Counted from the stretch's first letter, positions 1 through 8,834 are shown. The stretch: DNA of 48,303 nt from Acidobacteriota bacterium (GCA_018269055.1 JAFDVI010000046.1:1-48303), one strand, 5' to 3'. Numbers and translations: made by a program. The notes: generated by a model not told the origin, from the sequence alone.

Positions 1-24
1 TTTTACAGCGGTAGAAAAAAAACA

Positions 25-88
25 GCCGCAAACCGCTCGGTGATTTTCGACACGAGAATTCGGTGAAAATCACTGAGCGGTTCGCGGC
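25..88 (-). terminator. Long hairpin terminator after the Omp85-type gene
   Basis: Bases 25-48 pair with 65-88 over 24 positions with only two mismatches, leaving a 16-base loop. Read on the minus strand, the hairpin follows the stop of the gene at 115-1458 and is itself followed by a run of eight T (13-22 on the plus strand is an A tract). This is the standard layout of a rho-independent terminator, although the stem is unusually long. Confidence 0.8.
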
Positions 89-114
89 TTTATTCTTTGC
101 GGTTCGACGGGCGG

Positions 115-1458
115 TTAGAACCCGCGCGACATTGAAAAATAAACGCGGCTGGTTTCGTTGGAACGCCCGTAATCAATGCGGATGGCTACGCTTTTGTTCC
201 AGCGATATTGAAAACCTGCGCCCGCGCCAGTGCGCCAATTGCCGGACCCTGATTTGTCATTCGCTAAAATTACAGGGTCTGTGCGTGAGCGATTGTCTCC
301 CCAGACTTGCCCGAAATCGCCGAAGACAAAGACGTCCAAGCCTCTGGTGTCTTTTTGCCTCCAGACGGTTTGTCTAGGCTCGACAGAAAACAACACAGAA
401 TTATTGCCCCGAAACCGATAGTTGGCGAATCCGCGTCCGTGGCTGCGTCCGCCGAAATAAGCTTGTTCGTAAAAGGGAATCTGGCTTCCGCGTTTCGGGT
501 CTTTCAGTTCCGAAGCGCCGCGCAATGCCAGTGAAGTGGAGTTGCTGAAAATCGGAATGTAAACACGACCGTCCAATTCAACCTCGGTCCAACCGAAATC
601 GTCGAACAGATCATTTTTCAATCCGTCCAGAGAGGCAAAGCGTGCGTAACCATACGCGCCTTTGGTCAATCCGGACTCGTTGCTGCGTTTGTCGAATTCG
701 CCAAACACGCCGTACGAAAAAATCTTGGCATTGGTGTTCAGCCCAGGTAACCATTTTGTGATTGGAATGGTAGTCGGTTTTCCGGAAAAGAGCGTGTCAA
801 TCGGAATGTCTTTGTCGTTTTCACCTCGAAAGCCATTGGTATTTGCCACTCGCGCGTAGACGCCAACCTGAAATCCATCGGCGAGATCGTGATAGAGCGA
901 GAAGTTGTAGCTGCGTTCATCCATTGCAAAGTTGGTTTCCGGGGTTTCCGGCGAACGCGGGCCAATGTTGAAAAAATGATCTTTCGACCGATAAAGGTAG
1001 TTGAACCAAATGCTGGCGTGCGTCTTTTCGCTGCCGATCTTGGGGATGTAAGCCTCACCTTCAAAGCGGCGATAAAACTTGGTGGAAGTCAGCAGCTTGG
1101 CGCGAAATACAATGCCGGGAATGCTGTCGGCGGAACTGAGTTCGACGCCAAAGCCGAAACCGGCGCCCTGCTCGAAGCCTCCGATCAAACCGCTGAGGTG
1201 CCCGCCTGCAAATTCGACGGCTTGCAGGTTGTCTCGGCGCGGCGCATTGCGGTCGCGTGACGCAGTTTTGATTCCCGTGCCTGAAATTTGCGCAGCCGAA
1301 GCATTGCTGGGCGTTGTGAATACAAAATTGCCGAGCGAACGAGAGAGTTGTTGGGAAGTCGAGATTGAGTTGGGATCATTGAGGGATTGAGCCAACGCAG
1401 GTGATGCGACAAATAAGAGTGCCACCGCTGAGAGAGCAATCCGGAGCAATTGTTTCAT
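115..1458 (-). CDS. Omp85/BamA-superfamily outer-membrane barrel protein
   Basis: Outer-membrane beta-barrel of the bacterial surface antigen (D15/Omp85) superfamily. A Sec signal peptide (residues 1-23, ending ASPALA) is followed by about 60 linker residues and then alternating amphipathic strands to the end. The segment GGRSHGRGFANYRFRG in the last quarter matches the conserved RGF/RGY loop motif of the family, and the protein ends in an aromatic residue (MSRGF) as barrel proteins do. At 447 residues there is room for a barrel but not for POTRA repeats, so it is a barrel-only form and may be a translocon relative rather than the essential BamA. It stands alone, with a strong terminator behind it and AGGAG about 10 bases before the ATG. 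Its cargo is unknown. Confidence 0.75.
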   Translation of the reverse strand: MKQLLRIALSAVALLFVASPALAQSLNDPNSISTSQQLSRSLGNFVFTTPSNASAAQISGTGIKTASRDRNAPRRDNLQAVEFAGGHLSGLIGGFEQGAGFGFGVELSSADSIPGIVFRAKLLTSTKFYRRFEGEAYIPKIGSEKTHASIWFNYLYRSKDHFFNIGPRSPETPETNFAMDERSYNFSLYHDLADGFQVGVYARVANTNGFRGENDKDIPIDTLFSGKPTTIPITKWLPGLNTNAKIFSYGVFGEFDKRSNESGLTKGAYGYARFASLDGLKNDLFDDFGWTEVELDGRVYIPIFSNSTSLALRGASELKDPKRGSQIPFYEQAYFGGRSHGRGFANYRFRGNNSVLFSVEPRQTVWRQKDTRGLDVFVFGDFGQVWGDNRSRTDPVILANDKSGSGNWRTGAGAGFQYRWNKSVAIRIDYGRSNETSRVYFSMSRGF

Positions 1459-1772
1459 AGTCGTGTTTCTCCTATTCCTTTTTCTCCATCAAGTTTGTAG
1501 TTGTTTTGTTACTCAGTTCTCTACGAAATTCAGTCTGAAATAGATTTTAGTCAGCAATAGGCGGGGCAGTGTACATTGGTTGGTCGAACAAGCAAAACCT
1601 GTTTTTGCGGTGATCTTTGTTTGGTTGGCTCTCGCCACTTTCGGCGACTTAGGCTAAACTGCGCGCCATCTTGAGCATAGCGAAGTAGCTAAGAAACGTG
1701 GATTCTGAATCAGACGCAGATGGGGAACAGGTCAGGGAATCTGTTCGGCAAAGTGCGTCTATGGAGTAGCAG
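1459..1772. other. Divergent intergenic region, 314 bases
   Basis: This non-coding stretch separates the minus-strand barrel gene from the plus-strand eutB-like gene, so it should hold both promoters, but I see no convincing -35/-10 pair. A short stem (CGCC/GGCG, about 1635-1650) lies in the middle, a small palindrome GATTCTGAATC at about 1701-1711, and a larger nested hairpin (1712-1760, listed separately) just before the eutB ribosome binding site. Confidence 0.6.
1712..1760 (+). promoter_or_regulatory. Leader hairpin directly before the eutB-like gene
   Basis: AGACGCA (1712-1718) pairs with TGCGTCT (1754-1760), and inside this GAACAG (1725-1730) pairs with CTGTTC (1741-1746). The structure ends two bases before GGAG (1763-1766), the likely ribosome binding site of the ATG at 1773, so it could influence initiation. 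It does not show the paired hexaloop hairpins expected for ANTAR (EutV) control, nor the conserved blocks of a cobalamin riboswitch. Confidence 0.4.
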
Positions 1773-3299
1773 ATGAACCGTCAGGAACTACTGGGGGCCT
1801 TCGCGCTCGCGGGCGAGTTTAAGGAAGGTGATTTGGTGGTTGGCGGAACGGCGGATGATCGCGTGCGCGCCGAAGCCAGGCGTAGTTTGGCCAATTTACG
1901 ATTAGGGGAGCTTGCGAAAAATCCGCTTGTTGAAGACGGCTTGAGCGAATGGCTGGCGCGTTTTGCTGACAAGAGTCTGGTGCGCGAAATTTCTTCGCTG
2001 ACCGTCGGCACTGCAAAACGAATGTTGCTGGCAGGCGGTAGCGCTGAAATCTGGTTGCGGCGATACCGCGATAGTCTATCTTCGGAAATGATCGCAGCCG
2101 TCATCAAACTGATGACCAACGAAGAACTGGCAGCCATCGGCCGAACGATTTTCAATCCCTTGCCCGGAGAAGAACCCGTGACTGTCGGCTCAGCCAGGCA
2201 TCTGGGCTCTTGTATTCAGGCAAACAGTTCCAATGAAAACGAAGACGAAATTTTGTTCTCGATTCTGGAAGGATTGAGTTATGGATGCGGCGACGTATTG
2301 TTGGGAGTGACTCCGGCTTTTAACAGCAAAGATTCCATTGTTCATTTGACGAAACTGCTTGCGAGCGTTGTTGAACGGTTGCAGTTGCCCACGCATTTTT
2401 GCGTGATGACCGGAATCATCGCTCAAGCGGATATTCGTTCGGAAGTAAATCTGGATGTGGCGTTTCAAAGCCTGGCCGGAACGTCAAAGGCATTGAAAAC
2501 CCTGACTCAGCTTGATGTCGTTGACTTGATGGAGCTGACCGCGAGTTTTGACCGGTTATATTTTGAAACCGGGCAGGGAACGGAATTGGTTTACGGGAAT
2601 GCGGAAGGCGTAGACATGGCGACTCTGGAATCCCGCGCATTTGGCGTGGCGCGGTTCCTGCGCAAACGGTTTGAACAGCAACAACGGCAGGGGTGGATTG
2701 TGGTCAATAGTCTGGTCGGATTGAACAGCCGTCAGGCATTTCGCTCGCCCGCGCAAATGTTGCGCGCCAGTTTGGAAAGTGTGGCGGCGGCCAAATTGCA
2801 CGGATTGACAGTTGGGTTGGATGTTTGCTCGACATTTCAATCCGGCATTGAACCATTGGCTTTGCGTCAGTTGACGCGGCAAATTGCCGAAAAAGCATCA
2901 CCGGCGTTTTTGAATGCCATCGCCGGAAACTCCGATCCGCTGCTTGGTCACCTGACAACCTCGTTTCGCGAGCATCCGGCGTTGCGGCGATTAGCCAGCA
3001 AACAGATGACTTCGGCGATGAATCGTCGTCTGAAGGAACTCGGCGTTATCAACGGCAGCAATTTGCCCTCGGCGAATTCTTTGACAACAGCAAGGCTGTA
3101 CGCACAATTTGCCCAGGCGGGAAATGACTCGCGCAGCCAGGAAACTTTGCAAGCCGAAGGCTTGAAAAAACTTGAACATTTGAAACAGCAAGGCTTCGAT
3201 TTGGGATATGGGCATCTGGAAAATTACGCCGCTCCAAAAGAGGTCGAACGCAGAATGGAAGCAATTTACGAACATGCCAGTAAAGGAATGCACGCCTGA
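1773..3299 (+). CDS. EutB-like ethanolamine ammonia-lyase large-subunit homologue, divergent
   Basis: Homologue of the large subunit of the adenosylcobalamin enzyme that converts ethanolamine to acetaldehyde and ammonia. Family landmarks are clear: EGLSYGCGD (166-174), LYFETGQG (262-269), GLDVC (348-352) and LTTSF near 395. Lined up by eye with E. coli EutB, Gln162, Glu287 and Asp362 are kept (Q149, E265, D350), but Arg160, Asn193 and Phe329 are replaced (C147, T180, L317). The usual ARLQPN block has become SCIQAN. The protein is longer (508 versus 453 residues), with an extra C-terminal helical tail. No eutC, eutA or microcompartment gene lies nearby; the next gene is an acetyltransferase 18 bases on. 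The substrate may therefore differ, or the protein may not be a lyase. ATG chosen with GGAG 6 bases upstream. Confidence 0.8.
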   Translation: MNRQELLGAFALAGEFKEGDLVVGGTADDRVRAEARRSLANLRLGELAKNPLVEDGLSEWLARFADKSLVREISSLTVGTAKRMLLAGGSAEIWLRRYRDSLSSEMIAAVIKLMTNEELAAIGRTIFNPLPGEEPVTVGSARHLGSCIQANSSNENEDEILFSILEGLSYGCGDVLLGVTPAFNSKDSIVHLTKLLASVVERLQLPTHFCVMTGIIAQADIRSEVNLDVAFQSLAGTSKALKTLTQLDVVDLMELTASFDRLYFETGQGTELVYGNAEGVDMATLESRAFGVARFLRKRFEQQQRQGWIVVNSLVGLNSRQAFRSPAQMLRASLESVAAAKLHGLTVGLDVCSTFQSGIEPLALRQLTRQIAEKASPAFLNAIAGNSDPLLGHLTTSFREHPALRRLASKQMTSAMNRRLKELGVINGSNLPSANSLTTARLYAQFAQAGNDSRSQETLQAEGLKKLEHLKQQGFDLGYGHLENYAAPKEVERRMEAIYEHASKGMHA

Positions 3300-3317
3300 A
3301 ACTGAACAAAGCCGCCA

Positions 3318-3815
3318 ATGAATTACGTCATTGATTCGATGCGATCAGCGGATTGGAAGTCCGTGCTGGAAATTTACGCTGAAGGAATCGCCACCGGACA
3401 GGCTACCTTTGAAGCGAAGATGCCGGATTGGCAGCACTGGGACGAAGGACATTTGGACGTTTGCCGCCTGGTCGCTCGCGATGGCGAAAGCATTTTGGGA
3501 TGGGCCGCGCTGAGTCCGGTTTCCCGTCGTCAGGTTTACGCCGGAGTTGCCGAAGTGAGTGTTTACATTGCTGAATCCGCTCGCAGACAAGGCGTCGGCA
3601 AGGCGCTGATGAATGCCTTGATTGAAGCTTCGGAAGCCAATGGGATTTGGACGCTACAATCGTCGGTATTTCCGGAAAATCAGGCGAGCATCCGGCTTCA
3701 TTTGAACCACGGGTTTCGAGAGCTTGGACGACGCGAACGGGTTGCCAAACTGCACGGCGTCTGGCGCGATACGGTTCTGCTGGAGCGTCGTAGCCGAATT
3801 GTCGGCAGAGATTAA
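3318..3815 (+). CDS. GNAT acetyltransferase, phosphinothricin-acetyltransferase type
   Basis: A 165-residue N-acetyltransferase of the PAT/Bar/YncA branch of GNAT. It has the early motif around IYAEGIATGQATFE, the acetyl-CoA loop RRQGVGKALM (about 94-103), and the branch-typical ENQASIRLHLNHGFRELG in the last third. Members acetylate small amines such as phosphinothricin or methionine derivatives; the substrate here is unknown. It begins 18 bases after the EutB-like gene and is probably co-transcribed with it, which might link it to an amine substrate, but that is inference. Confidence 0.8.
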   Translation: MNYVIDSMRSADWKSVLEIYAEGIATGQATFEAKMPDWQHWDEGHLDVCRLVARDGESILGWAALSPVSRRQVYAGVAEVSVYIAESARRQGVGKALMNALIEASEANGIWTLQSSVFPENQASIRLHLNHGFRELGRRERVAKLHGVWRDTVLLERRSRIVGRD

Positions 3816-3844
3816 ATCAACCATTCCCAAAAGGAGGATCGGTT

Positions 3845-4231
3845 ATGTGGAGTGAGTTCAAGGAATTCATCAATCGCGGCAACGTCATGGATTTAGCCAT
3901 CGGCGTCATCATAGGCGCTGCCTTTGGCAAGATTGTTTCATCCATCGTTGATGATATTCTCATGCCGCCAATCGGCAAGATTTTGGCTGGCATTGATTTC
4001 AAGGCGCTGAAATGGGTTATAGGGACAAAGGTTGGCGAAGATGGGAAAGCTGCCGAAGTTGCGATTCGATATGGAAATTTCATCCAGACGACGATTGAAT
4101 TTTTGATTATTGCGTTTGTCGTCTTTTTGATTGTCAGGGCATACAACCGAATGCGAGCCGCCGCGCCGCCGCCACCGCCTCCTCCAACTGAGGTGTTACT
4201 GGCGGAAATCCGCGACCTGCTGAAACAGTAA
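3845..4231 (+). CDS. mscL: Large-conductance mechanosensitive channel MscL
   Basis: A 128-residue inner-membrane channel that opens under hypo-osmotic stress. The N-terminal amphipathic helix (WSEFKEFINRGNVMDLA), the pore-lining helix with the glycine-rich GVIIGAAFGKIV, the conserved DDILMPPIG loop, and the second membrane helix (about 83-102) all match MscL. The proline run before the C-terminal helix (PPPPPPP) is a lineage feature. The start is fixed by AAAGGAGG just upstream of the ATG. Confidence 0.95.
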   Translation: MWSEFKEFINRGNVMDLAIGVIIGAAFGKIVSSIVDDILMPPIGKILAGIDFKALKWVIGTKVGEDGKAAEVAIRYGNFIQTTIEFLIIAFVVFLIVRAYNRMRAAAPPPPPPPTEVLLAEIRDLLKQ

Positions 4232-4265
4232 ATTCCCGAGAAGGGGAGACAAAGGCAAAGAAGCT

Positions 4266-6155
4266 TTAATTGAATGGCGGTGTTGGTTTGGGGTTTCGTT
4301 TCATTGCAGGTCGGTTTCGGCGACGGTTCTGGTCAAGGGGGGCTCCAACTTGCGGAATCTGTGGACGGTCAACCTGAACCTGTGGCATTTCGGTCGTCAT
4401 CTTGGCGCGAGCTTCCGCTTCTCCGGCTTGTGCGAGGGCGGAATCGTTTTTGATACGTAACGCATTTCGATACTTTTCTCTGGCGGCAAAATACCGCTTA
4501 GCGTCCATATCAGCTCTGGCCGTAGTCAGCAATCTTTGCAGCGCGTTTAGAACGGCCAATTTGCTGTTGACCAGACTCGCCTCGGCGGAATTAGGCGTCA
4601 TTGCCTGATATTCCTGGTACTTGGCGATTGCCTCAGCATATTGCTCGTGGTCTTCCAGGGATTTAGCCTGGTTCAGCAAAGCGCTTGAGCGTTCAGCCAG
4701 GCTGGGAGTTGCAGTAGGTTTCGATTGCGGAGTCGCCACAACCGAAGATTGAGGATTATGTGTTGGTTTGGGTTTGGCGGTTGCGCTTGGCGACGGGGCA
4801 TTTGTTGCCGTTGGTGCAATGCTGACATCAACCTTTGTGGCCAGAGTTTGCTCGTTGGCGCGGTTTTGGCCGAAAAGAAAATATGTGCCCCCGGCTCCAA
4901 CCAGCAACGCTCCCAAAACTCCTGCAACCATCCCCAGCCGATTGCCGGAAGGCTTCGGCTTCACCGCAATCAACGTTTCTTCATCATCGGCCAGCATTGA
5001 GTTCGACGCCGCCGCCAGCTTGCCAGAATTGGCAATGGCGACGCTTGCCGCTTGGGCCTGGGCGAGGGGAATCGTTTCAGCTTCCTCTGACGCGGGCGAA
5101 CTTGTTCTGAAAGAGGCAGGGCTGTGCGAAACCGGGGCAACGATTGGAGGCGCCGCGTTTGGAGAGGACGATTCCAGGTCTGTGGTCGCAATAAAAGTGG
5201 CGGCGTCCGGCGCATGCAAAAACGGCGTCAGTGGCTTGGTCAATCTCCCGCTCGGGCTTTTTTGAGTTTCAGCGCCAACCGTTCGTTCGTGTATCTGCAA
5301 CGCTTCCATAAATTCCGCCGCGGTTTGGTATCGGTCGTTCGGGCTTTTTTGCAGCGAACGCATAATGATCGCTGCCAGCGTTGGTGGCAGATCAGGGCGA
5401 ATTTCCTGAATCGGCGGCGGCGGCACTTCGATATGGCCTTTGCGAATTTCCCAATCCGAACCGGTGGCGGAACGTTGAAAAGGCAATCGTCCGCTGAGCA
5501 TTTCGTAAAACGTGACGCCCAAACTGTACAAATCCGAGCGCACATCAATGTCCAGTCCCAATAATTGTTCCGGCGACATGTATTCGACTGTGCCGGGATG
5601 AAATCCTGTCTGCGTCATTCCTCCGCCAGTGTTGGGTTCTCCCAGAACTTTGACGATGCCGAAGTCCGTGATTTTCAGTTTGCCTTTATTGTCGAGCAGC
5701 ATGTTGGCAGGTTTGATGTCGCGGTGGATGATTCCGGTATGACGGATATCGGATTCGTCAACGTAGGTAAAATTGTGCGCATAATCCAGCGCGGACAAGG
5801 CTTGCTTGCACAAATAAACTGCTTGCGCGGGAGTGGGGACTCCTTGCCGAGCCAGCAAATCCCTCAGGCTCATCCCCGGCACATACTCCATCACCAGGTA
5901 ATAGTTGTCTTCGGCGGTAAAGAACTCATAAACGCGGACGATATTCGGATGATCGAGTTGTGATTGAATGTAGGCTTCGCGGCGGAATCGTGCTTTCAGG
6001 TGCGACTGTGCCGAAGGAGAAAATGCGCCGAGCAAAATGGATTTGACGACGATTTCACGCGGCAGATTGACGTGTTGGCCGCGATACACCGTTCCCATTC
6101 CGCCGTGTGCCAGTTCGCTGGTGATTCGATAATTTCCGATGATTCTGCCGATCAT
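4266..6155 (-). CDS. Transmembrane Ser/Thr protein kinase (PknB/Hanks type)
   Basis: Eukaryotic-type kinase at the inner membrane, with its catalytic domain in the cytoplasm. Residues (from the ATG at 6155): glycine loop GGMGTVY (18-24), ATP-binding Lys38, catalytic HRDIKPAN with Asp146, DFG at 164-166, and an APE-like MSPEQ. A Ser/Pro/Thr-rich linker leads to a single membrane helix (GMVAGVLGALLVGAGG), then a second Pro/Thr-rich stretch and a helical C-terminal region that looks like TPR repeats. The frame is open to a GTG at 6245, adding 30 residues, but family members usually begin MIGxxIGNYxI, so I prefer the internal ATG. It converges on mscL with only 34 bases between. Targets are unknown. 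Confidence 0.9.
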   Translation of the reverse strand: MIGRIIGNYRITSELAHGGMGTVYRGQHVNLPREIVVKSILLGAFSPSAQSHLKARFRREAYIQSQLDHPNIVRVYEFFTAEDNYYLVMEYVPGMSLRDLLARQGVPTPAQAVYLCKQALSALDYAHNFTYVDESDIRHTGIIHRDIKPANMLLDNKGKLKITDFGIVKVLGEPNTGGGMTQTGFHPGTVEYMSPEQLLGLDIDVRSDLYSLGVTFYEMLSGRLPFQRSATGSDWEIRKGHIEVPPPPIQEIRPDLPPTLAAIIMRSLQKSPNDRYQTAAEFMEALQIHERTVGAETQKSPSGRLTKPLTPFLHAPDAATFIATTDLESSSPNAAPPIVAPVSHSPASFRTSSPASEEAETIPLAQAQAASVAIANSGKLAAASNSMLADDEETLIAVKPKPSGNRLGMVAGVLGALLVGAGGTYFLFGQNRANEQTLATKVDVSIAPTATNAPSPSATAKPKPTHNPQSSVVATPQSKPTATPSLAERSSALLNQAKSLEDHEQYAEAIAKYQEYQAMTPNSAEASLVNSKLAVLNALQRLLTTARADMDAKRYFAAREKYRNALRIKNDSALAQAGEAEARAKMTTEMPQVQVDRPQIPQVGAPLDQNRRRNRPAMKRNPKPTPPFN

Positions 6156-6297
6156 TGATCTTTTTCCGCTTGAACGAGTTCGCGTGACGCTTTTGACGCC
6201 GCCAATTGTCCCCTGATCTGCAAAGTTGTGTTCGTGGGCGCTCACCTAATGTAGAGAATCACCGGTCAAAAGGCAAAAGTTTATGCCACAAAACCTT

Positions 6298-6329
6298 TTG
6301 ATGACAGGTTCTAATCTGTTTGTTATAGT
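6298..6329 (+). promoter_or_regulatory. Possible promoter of the ugd operon
   Basis: TTGATG (6298-6303) and TATAGT (6324-6329) lie about 110 bases before the ugd start in the divergent kinase/ugd region. The 20-base spacer is longer than ideal, and the choice rests only on visual match to sigma-70 boxes. Confidence 0.25.
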
Positions 6330-6436
6330 CTCGCGCCTGCCGCGTCAGCACCAATCTGCAATGGCTGCGCGGTATTTATCTCGCTCTAAGCTGCTCTCCC
6401 CGAAGCAATGGCAATAAGTTTTCAAGGAGGCAATCT

Positions 6437-7888
6437 GTGGAAGTTTGTGTTGTGGGAACCGGTTACGTTGGGTTGGTGACCGGAACTTGTCTGGCGTACC
6501 TGGGACGCTCGGTCGTGTGTGTGGACATTGACGAGCGTAAAATTCAAATGCTGCGCTCCGGCAAATCGCCGATTTATGAGCCGGGACTGGATCAGTTAAT
6601 CGCCCATGGAATTCAACGCGGGAATCTGCGTTTTTCGACCGACCTCAATTCGGCAGTCAAAGAATCCGAAGTAATTTTCATCGCCGTCGGCACACCGCCG
6701 TTGCCGACAGGCAAAGCCGATCTTTCTTACGTCAAAGCCGTCGCGCAATCGGTCGGCCGCGCGCTGGATTGCGACCACCGCCGGATCGTCGTCAACAAAT
6801 CCACCGTGCCGATTGGGTCCGGCAACTGGGTGGAAATGCTGGTCAAAGAAGGCTTGCAGGAAAACCCCGCCTATCGCGAGCGGCTGGCCGCATCTGCTGC
6901 CGGCCAAAGCAATTCCACGACGACGACCGTCAGCCGCAAGCTCAACGGCATCAAGCCCGAAGATGTTTTTCTGGTGGCTTCAAACCCGGAATTTTTGCGC
7001 GAAGGTTCGGCCATCAATGACACGTTTTACCCGGATCGAATCGTGATTGGTGCGATGGACAGTTACGCCGCCGAGCGATTGCGCGCACTGTACGAACCGA
7101 TTGTTGAACAGACGTTTGTGCCTCCGGCATCGGCACCACGCCCATCAGGGTTCACGGCTGTGCCGGTGGTGACGACCGATCTGGCCTCGGCGGAAATGAT
7201 CAAGTACGCGGCCAATGCCTTTTTGGCCACGAAGATCAGCTTCGCCAACGAAATCGCCAATATCTGCGAACGCGTCGGCGCGGACATCAAAGAAGTCGTG
7301 CGCGGTTTCGGCTTGGACAGCCGCATTGGTCCGAAATTCCTGAACGCAGGTGTTGGGTGGGGTGGTTCGTGCTTCGGCAAGGACGTTTCCGCGATTATTG
7401 ATATTGCCAACGAATACAACTACGAACCGGAACTGCTTCGTTCGACCGTGTCAGTGAATAAGCGGCAACGTCACGTGCCCGTGCTGAAATTGCAGGAAGT
7501 GTTGAAAATCATCAAAGGCAAAACCATCGGCTTGTTGGGCTTGGCGTTCAAGCCGGATACCGATGACATCCGGGACGCTCCGGCTCTGGAAATCGCCCGT
7601 GAATTGCTGGAAATGGGCGCTCGTGTCAAGGCCTACGACCCAATTGCCAACGAAGCCTGCGCTAAACAATATCCCGATCTGAAGATCGAATACGCCACGG
7701 ACGCTGTTAGCCTGGCAGACGACTGCGACGCTATCGTCATCGTCACCGAATGGGAAGAGTTTCAATACCTCGACCTGGAAAAAGTCGGCGAAGTCATGCA
7801 CACGAAAGTCCTGGTTGACGGGCGCAATGTTCTCGATCCGGAAGCGGTTGAAGCGGCAGGATTCAAATACAGAGGAATAGGACGATAG
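6437..7888 (+). CDS. ugd: UDP-glucose 6-dehydrogenase
   Basis: Oxidises UDP-glucose to UDP-glucuronate with two NAD+. The NAD-binding loop GTGYVG is at 7-12, SNPEFLREG at 182-190, and the catalytic cysteine at 312 in GWGGSCFGKD; the C-terminal UDP-binding domain starts near ATDAV. The start is a GTG with AAGGAGG 6 bases upstream. At 483 residues it is longer than most (about 430-450): there is an extra loop at about 138-176 (rich in Ser/Thr with TTTT) just before SNPEF and a smaller one near 230-243 (PASAPRPSG). Neither looks like the palindromic element seen elsewhere. It lies 4 bases before the UDP-glucuronate decarboxylase gene, forming a two-step pathway. Confidence 0.95.
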   Translation: MEVCVVGTGYVGLVTGTCLAYLGRSVVCVDIDERKIQMLRSGKSPIYEPGLDQLIAHGIQRGNLRFSTDLNSAVKESEVIFIAVGTPPLPTGKADLSYVKAVAQSVGRALDCDHRRIVVNKSTVPIGSGNWVEMLVKEGLQENPAYRERLAASAAGQSNSTTTTVSRKLNGIKPEDVFLVASNPEFLREGSAINDTFYPDRIVIGAMDSYAAERLRALYEPIVEQTFVPPASAPRPSGFTAVPVVTTDLASAEMIKYAANAFLATKISFANEIANICERVGADIKEVVRGFGLDSRIGPKFLNAGVGWGGSCFGKDVSAIIDIANEYNYEPELLRSTVSVNKRQRHVPVLKLQEVLKIIKGKTIGLLGLAFKPDTDDIRDAPALEIARELLEMGARVKAYDPIANEACAKQYPDLKIEYATDAVSLADDCDAIVIVTEWEEFQYLDLEKVGEVMHTKVLVDGRNVLDPEAVEAAGFKYRGIGR

Positions 7889-7892
7889 CACC

Positions 7893-8822
7893 ATGCGAAT
7901 TTTGATCACCGGCGGAGCCGGTTTTATTGGCAGCCACATGGCTGACCGTTTGATTGCCGAAGGCCATCAAGTCATTGCAATGGACAATCTGGTGACGGGC
8001 GATTTGGCGAACATCGCCCATCATCGCTCCAACCCGAACTTTGAATTTATCCACCACGACATCAGCAATCACATTCACGTCGCAGGGCATTTGGATTGGG
8101 TGCTGAATTTTGCCAGCCCTGCCAGCCCGATTGATTACCTGGAATTTCCCATTCAAACCTTGAAGGTCGGCGCGCTGGGCACACACAATTCTTTGGGATT
8201 GGCCAAGGCGAAAAACGCGAAATTCGTCCTGACTTCGACTTCGGAAGTGTACGGCGATCCGCTGGTACATCCACAACACGAGGATTATTGGGGCAACGTC
8301 AATCCCAACGGCCCGCGCAGTTGTTACGACGAAGCCAAACGCTTTGCCGAAGCGATCACCTACGCTTACCACCGCGCGCATGGCGTGGACGTGCGCGTCG
8401 TTCGCATTTTTAACACTTACGGCCCGCGCAACCGCGTCAACGATGGCCGTGTCGTGCCAACCTTCATCAATCAAGCGTTGCGTGGAGAACCGTTGCCGGT
8501 GTTTGGCGAAGGCCAACAAACGCGCAGCTTCCAATACGTGGACGATCTGATCGAAGGCATTCGCCGCTTGATGGATTCTTCCTTTACCAAGCCCGTGAAC
8601 ATCGGCAATCCCACGGAAATGACCATTCTGGAATTTGCCAAGCTGATTTTGCGATTGACCGGCAGCCAAAGCGAAATCGTTTACAAACCTCTGCCACAAG
8701 ACGACCCGAAAGCTCGCCGCCCGGACATCACGCGTGCCAAAGAAGTGCTCGGCTGGGAACCGCGTGTGCCGGTGGAAGAAGGGCTGAAGAAAACAATTGA
8801 TTGGTATCGGAGTCTTTTGTGA
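7893..8822 (+). CDS. UDP-glucuronate decarboxylase (UDP-xylose synthase)
   Basis: Short-chain dehydrogenase-fold enzyme that oxidises and decarboxylates UDP-glucuronate to UDP-xylose. The NAD+ loop is GGAGFIGSH (7-15), the active-site block TSTSEVYGDP (114-123), and YDEAK gives the Tyr145/Lys149 pair. ARxPLARE-like features of ArnA are absent, while NFASPASPIDYL and RIFNTYGPR are typical of UXS. At 309 residues it is the soluble bacterial form with no membrane anchor. It follows ugd after 4 bases, so together they supply UDP-xylose or UDP-glucuronate for an exopolysaccharide or glycan; no glycosyltransferase is in the window. Confidence 0.9.
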   Translation: MRILITGGAGFIGSHMADRLIAEGHQVIAMDNLVTGDLANIAHHRSNPNFEFIHHDISNHIHVAGHLDWVLNFASPASPIDYLEFPIQTLKVGALGTHNSLGLAKAKNAKFVLTSTSEVYGDPLVHPQHEDYWGNVNPNGPRSCYDEAKRFAEAITYAYHRAHGVDVRVVRIFNTYGPRNRVNDGRVVPTFINQALRGEPLPVFGEGQQTRSFQYVDDLIEGIRRLMDSSFTKPVNIGNPTEMTILEFAKLILRLTGSQSEIVYKPLPQDDPKARRPDITRAKEVLGWEPRVPVEEGLKKTIDWYRSLL

Positions 8823-8834
8823 AGAATGGACTTC

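Noticed and set aside
1640..1772. Cobalamin riboswitch before the EutB-like gene
   Set aside because: None of the conserved blocks (GCCACTG, the CCGGTGAAA-type block, or the AGTCAGGA box) is present in order; only a simple nested hairpin is seen.
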